Virus record (IMG/VR): IMGVR_UViG_3300030380_006185
Location: 92,274 to 156,273 of that record
DNA: 64,000 nt
Direction: 5' to 3' (one strand)
Origin: a virus
Positions 34,070-41,574 of this stretch are shown here, piece by piece; the stretch's first letter is position 1, and each line of letters starts with the position of its first letter. A model generated the notes under the pieces. The model saw nothing but the letters and a program-made list of their open reading frames with translations. It had not been told where the DNA came from and ran no database searches. Made by a program: the position numbers and the translations under genes.

Positions 34070-34897
34070 TTAAAAGGGTAAACCGTCTTCTTCGTCAAAC
34101 ATCTCACTGAATTTATCAGCTTTAGTTTCTTTCTTTTTAGTAGAGAGGCTATAATTTGATTCAACTTTTTCATCATCAAAACCACTTGCAGGTTCAGAAG
34201 AAATTTCTCCTTCTTCATCTGTTGGGTCTAACCATTCTTGTAAAGCACCTTTAAGAGTGTCAAAAGGGAGTGGACGATAAGTTTCTTTAGGGTTTTGTTG
34301 GTCATCTAACCATGTTTCAACTTGCGCCTTATCTTTTGATAGTGGGGTTTGCTTCATTGAAGGGGAGATAGTTGTTTTGTTGTACTGAGTACCATTAGTA
34401 TCAGGTCCAGTAGTAACTAATTTAATGTCTCTACCATTTACAATATCTGTGAAATCACCTACTTCTTCATCAGCAGCTAAATTCAAAAATGCTTCATATA
34501 CTTGTTTACCAAATTCCCACATTTGAACACCTTCTGATTCCTGTCCTCTAACAACTACAGGTACAAAAGTACGGGTTTTTGGATCTAACTTTTTAGCTAG
34601 AGACCAATTCTCTTTATCATTAGTACCTCTAAGTTGCTTTGCAAACTCAGCAATTGGATCTTTTTCATCCCAATTTAGTGGAGAAGCTAGCATTCTAAAT
34701 TTACCAATATTATAATAAAATTGCATTTCAGTAAAAGGATATTCTTTATTGTATTTAAATGGTACAACTCTTACTGTTTGTTTACCTATTGAAGGTTTGA
34801 ATTTTTTTAACTGAGGGTAATCAGATTTGTTACTTCCATTGTTATTGGAAGATTTTTGGAATGTGTCAAGTTTTTTCTTGATTGCATCTAGATTCAT
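34070..34897 (-). CDS. 32: Single-stranded DNA-binding protein (T4 gp32-like)
   Basis: The 275-residue protein has a Lys-rich N-terminus for cooperative binding (LDAIKKKLDTFQKSSNNNG), an OB-fold core (KQTVRVVPFKYNKEYPFTEM, FVPVVVRGQESEGVQMWEFG) and an acidic Phe-ending tail (FSEMFDEEDGLPF). It has no Cys, so the zinc site of T4 gp32 is absent. It coats ssDNA for gp41, gp43 and UvsX. Confidence 0.85.
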   Translation of the reverse strand: MNLDAIKKKLDTFQKSSNNNGSNKSDYPQLKKFKPSIGKQTVRVVPFKYNKEYPFTEMQFYYNIGKFRMLASPLNWDEKDPIAEFAKQLRGTNDKENWSLAKKLDPKTRTFVPVVVRGQESEGVQMWEFGKQVYEAFLNLAADEEVGDFTDIVNGRDIKLVTTGPDTNGTQYNKTTISPSMKQTPLSKDKAQVETWLDDQQNPKETYRPLPFDTLKGALQEWLDPTDEEGEISSEPASGFDDEKVESNYSLSTKKKETKADKFSEMFDEEDGLPF

Positions 34898-34957
34898 AAT
34901 AATAACTAATTTAAAAATTTATAACTGTAATATAATAACTAATTTTTAAACAACCAA

Positions 34958-35419
34958 CTATAATTCAATAATCTTATGAATTTTTGTATTCAATTGTTTA
35001 ATTTCGTTGTGTTGGGTGAGAAGGATACAATTTCTGTAGTGTTGCCAATTAATTGGGAACTTAGTATCTACTACTCCACCATTTAACTTTTTTATAAGCT
35101 CGTTTAGAGCATTTATCGTATATAAGGTATTCGATTCTTTTTTTCTATGAACAAGGATTGTATTTTCAGGTATATCATTTATATTACCTTGATCTACATT
35201 ATATGTTACAACGTATTCATTGTTACTTTTAACCTGTAATGCAAACATTTTGTTGTACATTATAACATACTGGCTAGATAGAGATTCAACTAGATTATCC
35301 AGCTCATCTAAAGTAGTAAAAGTACAAAATAATCTATTATTCATTGACGTAAGGTCTATAGAACTATTAAAGTCATATATGTTATACGTATTGGGGGAAG
35401 TTTCTAAGGTGTTAAGCAT
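34958..35419 (-). CDS. Unknown protein next to polymerase-like gene
   Basis: From ATG 35419 the protein has 153 residues with strand-helix alternation (NRLFCTFTTLDELDNLVESL, SSQYVIMYNKMFALQVKSNN). It overlaps the end of the family A polymerase-like gene by 8 bases and carries the AAGTTATG leader of replication genes. No family recognised; likely an accessory to replication by position. Confidence 0.55.
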   Translation of the reverse strand: MLNTLETSPNTYNIYDFNSSIDLTSMNNRLFCTFTTLDELDNLVESLSSQYVIMYNKMFALQVKSNNEYVVTYNVDQGNINDIPENTILVHRKKESNTLYTINALNELIKKLNGGVVDTKFPINWQHYRNCILLTQHNEIKQLNTKIHKIIEL

Positions 35420-36689
35420 AACTTGTTGGTGCAAAACTATAATCTTTGCCTGTTTTTGTTTTAATTTGTAAATTTCTTTGTTTAAATATTTCTTTAATTT
35501 GTTCTAAAACCTCTGTTTCTGTTTCATCATAATCTAATAAAAATGAATCATAAACATACAATACGAGTTTAGTCTTTTTCCCTCGTAAAAGTTTAAAAAT
35601 ATCCCATATTATAAGAACATTAGTTGAGGTTTCCAAGTTTTGTAGTAAATAATTTAAAAGTTTTTGTGGATTCATATTATCCAATTTATCCTTTTCAAAT
35701 CTATACTTAGATATTGGACACTCAATGTATCCTTTTGCTTGAAACTCTTCCCATAATTCATTCGTATATACTTTTACTTTCTTAAAATACGGAAGATGTT
35801 CATACTTTTCCCAAATCCCTCCGTAGATTTGTTTAAACGTAATTTCTTTGGCTTTATTGTAGTTAACTCCGTACATTTCAGCAAAAGACTCATGAACATC
35901 CACAGTATGAAAGTTATAATCACAGAGACTAGCCAAAAGGGTAGGATGGTAAGCACTAATATCCATTTCAATAAACTGTTGATTACGTGGTCTAAAACAT
36001 TTTCTTTCTCCATTTTCTTTATTTAATGCCGAGTAGTTTACACCTCCATATCTATTAGAGGGTCTCATCGTTGTTGTGTTAAAATTATATTGTGTGTATA
36101 CATAACCATCATTGGTGCCTTTATCAAAATAGTGTTGATACAACGTGTTATCTACTTTGATTCCCGCTTGTTCTATCATATTAAACACAATTGCTGCTCT
36201 ATTGTTGTAGAAAGTATTGGGTTTTGTGAATGTAAAATTTCTATAATTTTCTTCACATACCTCATAGTGTTTAACTATTGGTATTAACGGATTAGTATGC
36301 ACACGCCCACCACTATTTTGGTTAATGTGGTTGTGAGCAGGTGTTAATTCTGGTATATACGTAGTAAGGGATGGGGTTGGTTGTAGTAAGCTGCTGAATG
36401 GGATTTCTTTTATGTAGTGTAGAAATTCTTTTTTATCCCTTATGTGTATGTTTTCTATGCTGTTTAATACTTTTATTCCTTCCCCTATGTCAAAGTTTAT
36501 TGTTTCACTATGATTTATTGGGATAATATATCCTTTTGTATCGGTTGTTGGTCTAATGTAAATAGCACATATATTGTTTTCTACAGGGTGTAGAAATGGT
36601 GATGTTGGGATTATCTCAACATACGCTTCTTTGTGTTTGATTTGACAAAGGTGGTCTATCTTAGTTTGATTTTCTATAAGCCAATACAT
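35412..36689 (-). CDS. Divergent family A DNA polymerase-like protein
   Basis: The 425-residue protein has a PolA-type palm and fingers. TTTMRPSN at 205-212 matches the TGRLSS motif, motif A is EMDISAYHPTLLASL with Asp243, and motif B is KEITFKQIYGG with Lys281, Phe285 and Tyr289. Motif C is LYVYDSF with Asp381, and QNLETSTNVLII matches the QGTAADII helix. The steric-gate Glu and the HDE Glu are changed (His248 and Ser382), and the motif B Arg is Tyr. The N-terminal 150 residues look like a degenerate 3'-5' exonuclease domain (YIIPINHSET). It may be a repair or lesion polymerase, or a terminal-type polymerase. Confidence 0.65.
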   Translation of the reverse strand: MYWLIENQTKIDHLCQIKHKEAYVEIIPTSPFLHPVENNICAIYIRPTTDTKGYIIPINHSETINFDIGEGIKVLNSIENIHIRDKKEFLHYIKEIPFSSLLQPTPSLTTYIPELTPAHNHINQNSGGRVHTNPLIPIVKHYEVCEENYRNFTFTKPNTFYNNRAAIVFNMIEQAGIKVDNTLYQHYFDKGTNDGYVYTQYNFNTTTMRPSNRYGGVNYSALNKENGERKCFRPRNQQFIEMDISAYHPTLLASLCDYNFHTVDVHESFAEMYGVNYNKAKEITFKQIYGGIWEKYEHLPYFKKVKVYTNELWEEFQAKGYIECPISKYRFEKDKLDNMNPQKLLNYLLQNLETSTNVLIIWDIFKLLRGKKTKLVLYVYDSFLLDYDETETEVLEQIKEIFKQRNLQIKTKTGKDYSFAPTSYA

Positions 36690-36697
36690 AAGATTAA

Positions 36698-36737
36698 GAT
36701 ACTAAAAAATACTTAGATAAACAAATATTTTAGTATC
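36698..36737 (-). terminator. Weak AT-rich hairpin between replication and tail genes
   Basis: Minus-strand GATACTAAAA and TTTTAGTATC pair over 10 or more bases with a long loop, starting in the last codons of the 36730-37623 gene. No T-run follows, so termination is uncertain. It marks the border of two gene blocks. Confidence 0.3.
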
Positions 36738-37623
36738 CTCCCCCACTAGAATATCCTCCTCCTAAATTAATTGAAGGGGGTGATGGTGGTTGAGAGGAAG
36801 AAACTTGAGTAGACATAATAGGGTTAATTGGGGTTAACAAATTATGTTTTTTCTTAGTGTGAATAGCACCTACCATAGCTCCCTTTTCAGGATGGATATG
36901 ATATGAACCAATATATTCTTTTCCATCGGGAGTTTTAAATTCTCCTCCATTTGTGTATAGGTTTTCTTGAGTAGAGGGTTGTTGGTAAAATTGAGAAAAA
37001 CTATTTTTAAAATATTGAGAAAAACCAAACCATTTTTTCTTTTTTTCAATAGATTCAGATAATTTCTTATTTAATGTAAATACTTGTTCTTTTTCTCCTT
37101 TTAGATACCACATTAGTTCTGTAGTAGAATATAAATCAAAAGCTATAGAAGAATTTTTAGATTTAAGTAAATTACAAGTTTCTTTATTTATTTCAAAATA
37201 TTTTAATTCATTATTTTTTTTACAAAAATATCTTTTAAAAACCCCTAATTCATAATCTTTTTCAGTTGGTAAAGTAAAAGATTTTGAAGGTGACTTTCTT
37301 TGGATAAAGTTATTATCTTTATCAAAATAATTTTTATTTAAAGTTGCTCTATAGAAATTTTTATCTTGTTCAGCTACAAGAGGAGAAATACCTTCAGATT
37401 CAAAAGGATCACTAGGAGTGTTATAATTTGAAAAAGGGGAATCAATAGGGGTGGGAACCAATTTTAGATTAGGGCCATCTGATGGGGTTTTTCCTGTAAA
37501 AGTTTCTCCATTAGAAAGTTTATAGTAATCTCCTTTATATGGTTCTCCACTGGAAGCAAGTATTAGTTCTTTTCCAGTGGTTTTTTGGTTGGGTAGTATT
37601 TGGGATTTTGGGTAATATGGCAT
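36730..37623 (-). CDS. Tail/baseplate-associated protein with repeated G-x-Y-x-G motif
   Basis: The 297-residue protein has two similar segments: GEPYKGDYYKLSNGETFTGK near the N-terminus and GKEYIGSYHIHPEKGAMVGA near the C-terminus, separated by a charged region with an aromatic stretch. The C-terminus GGGYSSGGGY resembles the end of the gp53-like protein (NSSGGGY). Such motifs occur in structural proteins of marine phages. Likely baseplate or fibre-associated; exact role unknown. Confidence 0.55.
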   Translation of the reverse strand: MPYYPKSQILPNQKTTGKELILASSGEPYKGDYYKLSNGETFTGKTPSDGPNLKLVPTPIDSPFSNYNTPSDPFESEGISPLVAEQDKNFYRATLNKNYFDKDNNFIQRKSPSKSFTLPTEKDYELGVFKRYFCKKNNELKYFEINKETCNLLKSKNSSIAFDLYSTTELMWYLKGEKEQVFTLNKKLSESIEKKKKWFGFSQYFKNSFSQFYQQPSTQENLYTNGGEFKTPDGKEYIGSYHIHPEKGAMVGAIHTKKKHNLLTPINPIMSTQVSSSQPPSPPSINLGGGYSSGGGY

Positions 37624-37635
37624 ATTTTTTTAATT

Positions 37636-40600
37636 TTAAACAGATCCCCAATATTCAAAGTGCCAAATTTCATCTAAACCACCATTATCAGCTAATCTAT
37701 GTGGATTATACCAACCATATTTAGCACCAATAGAAGCTATATCATAATATGCCTGTGTTTTTCTACCTTCTAAATTAGTAGCAGGGTCTCCACTTCCACC
37801 TATAACTCTATAAAGATTACCAAAATCTAAAGCACCTCCCCAACCATGAGGAGATGATCCAGCTTTAGCAATAGTGTTTCCAGGTCCTAATCCCTCTTGA
37901 TGAACTACGCTTCTATAAGCACTAGATACTCTAAAAGGTATTCCTTTTGTTTTCATTTCATCTCTCCACTTGTACCAAGCTTTAGCTGCTGAAGGGTGGA
38001 GCATATATTCTGCTCTTTTAGTTGCAGGATTAATATAATATTTAGCTGCACCTTGGGTTTCTCCTATAAATACTAAAACTTTAGAATCAGTTTGTTTTAA
38101 TTTACCATTTTCTTGTTTATTAGTTCGTTGTTGTCTAGCAACTGGGGATGAAGAATAGCTTATTGCTCCTTGTCTTGTAGGATTAATAATTGGAGCTTGG
38201 TCTTCATTAAATGCTCTTTCAAGATTTGCAATAGCAGCAGCTTGTTGAGGCGGTAACTTTTTACGGTATTTATTTGCTTCTGTACTTGCTACTTTTTCCC
38301 ATTCACTTACATCAGTAGCAATAATATCTAAAATTTGTGATTGCATTTTGGTATAAGTATCAAAATATTTAAGGATTTTATTGTCTCTTATTATAGATTC
38401 CCTTGAAACCATGACAGTAGCTAATTTAGTTTCCCAGTCGTTATTTTTTATACTATGATCTACATTTTTTAAAATAAATTTCATAGTGTTTGTATAGTTT
38501 TTTGGAAGAAATCTAGTGTCTATATTTAAAGAATTATATATTTTAAACCCGGATATCCCATCCATTGTTAAACCAAAACTAATAGGTAAAAATCCTTGTG
38601 AAGGTGATGAGTATGCTTTATCTGATATAGTAAATAATCTAGCATTAATATATTTGTAAAATTCTGTCCCTATAGCAATATTAGAATTTATAGCATCTGC
38701 AGATAAAGTAACTAATTCAGGGTTACCTGCAAGACCTACAGCATCAGCTGCGTCTTTAAAAAAACCTTCTGTGATTGATTGTGGTGCTGTATATCCAAAT
38801 CCTTTATGTTTACTACTCCATATATCTCTTTTATAACTTATTAAAGGATCTAAATGATCTCCATTATCATCCCTAGCATCTTCTTCTTGTTCAACCTCTA
38901 ACTTTTCTTTAAATGGGTCAACCAAACCTTGGTTCCATTTTGAAAAAGCTGTAGCTTCTGTTCCTTTTACATATCCTCCAGCTGTTGCTCCTATAGTAAT
39001 AGTAGTAGCTAAGTTATTAGTTAATTCTGTTTTTACATCAAAATTTCTAACAAAGTTTGATTCATATAAATTAGAATTGTTTGCTCCATCTGAGTATCCT
39101 AATATTCTAAATTGGTAAGCGTCTTCATAATCATCTCTTCTTAAACTACCATCAACAATATTTAATGTATTTTTTTCTTCATCTATTATAGGTTCTAAAT
39201 TATTAACACCTCCTAAAGCTTTATTTATATCAGTACACAAGGATGATATCATTTTAAATAAATTTAAATCTCCTTTATCATTTTTATTACTATCAATAAT
39301 TTTATTTATATGTTCGGCATTTAAGTATATATTCATAGTACGTGCTTCAAGAGTATCTCCTACATGCCATCCAGGAAGTGAAGTATAATATTGTTTAGGG
39401 TTAAGTCCCTCAAAAAAATCATTAGAACCTATATCTTCACTACAACGTACTACACAAACTCTAGGGTCTAAGGAAATCTGGTGGGGGATTCTGTACATTT
39501 TATTTTCTTCAACACCAGTATCGATTTCTAGTATTTTACCTCCATTTGAACCTACATTTGTATCATAAGGTATAATAAATTTTCTTATATAATCTAATAA
39601 AAAACCAAATCTTATATATAACCCATTAGGGTTAATGGTTTTTGCGCCTGCTGCTGCATTGTCTAAAAGGTTATAATTGATATAAAACAAATCTTTAAGA
39701 TCTTGTCCAGCTTGTAACGCACTTCTATCTAGATTAACTTTAAAAAAAACTTCATAGTTGGGAATAAGATAAGAAGTAACACCTGCTATAGCACCTCCAA
39801 TTAAAAGAGATGTCCCAAGTGTAAAAGGAGCAAGTACAGCAGCTGTGACCCCTACTGCAGTGGATGCTGCAATATCTGTTGCCACATTACTTTTTATATA
39901 AACATAACTTCCAGGTTCTTGTATATTTTCTAATTCTGTTTTTGAGGATACTTGTTTAGCACTTGGGTAATATTTTTCAAGGTAATCATTAATTTCATTT
40001 TCAAAAGAAAATTCTTTATCACCTCTAATAGTCATAAAATTACCTATTTTAAAAGCACTATCAACAAAATTACTACTATATCCTTCTAAATTTTTATCAT
40101 CTAATGTACAAGGCACATCATTCCCATTTGTTAATTCATTATCACTTAATTCACTCAAACCTAATAGATTAAGAAATAAAAACGCAGAGATAGAATTATC
40201 AACTGGTTGGGGGGGTGTTTTATTAGCATCAACTGCTCCAGTTTCTGTCGTACCTTCTACATTATTTACTGATTGGAATAAGTTATAGGCTTCATTTATA
40301 AATTGTCCTACTGTTGATGTAGGTGTTAGATTACACTTTAAAGATTCTATAATATCCCCAAAAGTTTTAAGTTTTATAGTTATAGAATACTTTCCAGTAT
40401 CATCCACAGACCAATCATAATTTACTACTTTTCCTACAATTGCATCATAGTTACCATTTGTTGCTATTCTATAGTCAGAAATATATTCATAGAGTTGACG
40501 GAAACCTACCCCTTCAGTATTCCAAAAGTTATCTCTAAAAAAACCATCATCACTATCTACTATAGAAACTCCTAATGAAGATAATTGTCCTTCATTATCT

Positions 40601-41166
40601 ACATACAAAGACCACCCCCATTCTATAAACATAGTGTACCCTAATCTTAAATAAAGTAAATCTATTAATTTAAATTGCTCTGGGCCATATGCAAAAACTT
40701 TTACTGTGATATCTTTAATAGAGCCGCGGTTTAAAGCTTTTACATCTATACTTTCTATACCTGGCATAGGGACAGTACCGAATTGTGTGTAAACTTCACT
40801 AGTTGGATTTACACCATATATTCCATTTTCCATACCAAACAAATTATCAAATCCATTTTTACCGTTTACCCCACGAGGATTTACAATATTATTTTCATTA
40901 TCGTATTTCGCTGAAAGTCCTGAACTTAATATGTGTTGTTTGGCTAATCTTTTACCATCATATCTTTCATCTATATTTTCCTCTGCTCTTCTGTCTGGTT
41001 CTAGAATTACACTTGAAGCCATTTTTGCCCAAGCTGTTTTTGAATTTAAATAAGAAATCTGTTCAGGTGTACGTTTAGAATTTACACCTGTTCCATGAAC
41101 TTGTTGTCTAATATTTATTTGGTCTATTAAATATTGTTGTAATTCTTGTCCTATTAATTTTGGCAT
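37636..41166 (-). CDS. Large baseplate/hub protein with C-terminal M15 peptidase
   Basis: The 1176-residue protein is mainly structural with an internal membrane-like stretch (AASTAVGVTAAVLAPFTLGT). The last 130 residues match M15 D,D-/L,D-carboxypeptidases: FRVSSAYRSVVHQEG, SSPHGWGGALDFGNL (His and Asp metal ligands) and DEIWHFEYWG (His ligand). By position and domain it is a virion-borne lysin, analogous in role to T4 gp5, that cuts the cell wall during injection. Only the peptidase part is firmly assigned. Confidence 0.75.
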   Translation of the reverse strand: MPKLIGQELQQYLIDQINIRQQVHGTGVNSKRTPEQISYLNSKTAWAKMASSVILEPDRRAEENIDERYDGKRLAKQHILSSGLSAKYDNENNIVNPRGVNGKNGFDNLFGMENGIYGVNPTSEVYTQFGTVPMPGIESIDVKALNRGSIKDITVKVFAYGPEQFKLIDLLYLRLGYTMFIEWGWSLYVDNEGQLSSLGVSIVDSDDGFFRDNFWNTEGVGFRQLYEYISDYRIATNGNYDAIVGKVVNYDWSVDDTGKYSITIKLKTFGDIIESLKCNLTPTSTVGQFINEAYNLFQSVNNVEGTTETGAVDANKTPPQPVDNSISAFLFLNLLGLSELSDNELTNGNDVPCTLDDKNLEGYSSNFVDSAFKIGNFMTIRGDKEFSFENEINDYLEKYYPSAKQVSSKTELENIQEPGSYVYIKSNVATDIAASTAVGVTAAVLAPFTLGTSLLIGGAIAGVTSYLIPNYEVFFKVNLDRSALQAGQDLKDLFYINYNLLDNAAAGAKTINPNGLYIRFGFLLDYIRKFIIPYDTNVGSNGGKILEIDTGVEENKMYRIPHQISLDPRVCVVRCSEDIGSNDFFEGLNPKQYYTSLPGWHVGDTLEARTMNIYLNAEHINKIIDSNKNDKGDLNLFKMISSLCTDINKALGGVNNLEPIIDEEKNTLNIVDGSLRRDDYEDAYQFRILGYSDGANNSNLYESNFVRNFDVKTELTNNLATTITIGATAGGYVKGTEATAFSKWNQGLVDPFKEKLEVEQEEDARDDNGDHLDPLISYKRDIWSSKHKGFGYTAPQSITEGFFKDAADAVGLAGNPELVTLSADAINSNIAIGTEFYKYINARLFTISDKAYSSPSQGFLPISFGLTMDGISGFKIYNSLNIDTRFLPKNYTNTMKFILKNVDHSIKNNDWETKLATVMVSRESIIRDNKILKYFDTYTKMQSQILDIIATDVSEWEKVASTEANKYRKKLPPQQAAAIANLERAFNEDQAPIINPTRQGAISYSSSPVARQQRTNKQENGKLKQTDSKVLVFIGETQGAAKYYINPATKRAEYMLHPSAAKAWYKWRDEMKTKGIPFRVSSAYRSVVHQEGLGPGNTIAKAGSSPHGWGGALDFGNLYRVIGGSGDPATNLEGRKTQAYYDIASIGAKYGWYNPHRLADNGGLDEIWHFEYWGSV

Positions 41167-41187
41167 TTTTATAACATTTTATATTTT

Positions 41188-41559
41188 TTAATACCCTCCA
41201 CCAGAACTATTATTTCCTTTTTTACCTATATTAGGAGTTGATTTATAACTGTTAATAGATGCAAAATTAGATAATATCTGTGGTAGCCTTGAACTTGATG
41301 GTATTCTAATTTGGGCACCTATTTCAGGTACTAAAGAATCAGGGGTTGTACTATTAACATTAGCTATAGATATTATCCACCATAAAGAACTATTTCCATA
41401 ATAAGCTTGGGATAAGATATCATATCTATCACCTCTAGTAGTATACAAATAAGTATCTGAAGTATCACGGGGGATTTCAGGGTATTTTACATTCTGGTAT
41501 CTTTTAATGGGAGACTCAGGTGTTGAAAAGGTTTTAAAAGGTTGATATCTATTTGACAT
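41188..41559 (-). CDS. 53: Baseplate wedge protein with LysM-like domain (gp53-like)
   Basis: The 123-residue protein has DTYLYTTRGDRYDILSQAYY, GNSSLWWIISIANV and GAQIRIPS, the pattern of LysM-like T4 gp53 baseplate wedge proteins. It ends with NSSGGGY, similar to the protein at 36730. It is expressed with the other baseplate genes. Confidence 0.7.
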   Translation of the reverse strand: MSNRYQPFKTFSTPESPIKRYQNVKYPEIPRDTSDTYLYTTRGDRYDILSQAYYGNSSLWWIISIANVNSTTPDSLVPEIGAQIRIPSSSRLPQILSNFASINSYKSTPNIGKKGNNSSGGGY

Positions 41560-41574
41560 AATTTTTATTTATTT

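Noticed and set aside
35774-36287. Several 60-80 residue frames inside the polymerase-like gene
   Set aside because: Shadows of the conserved polymerase motifs; hydrophobic composition comes from reading AT-rich codons out of frame.
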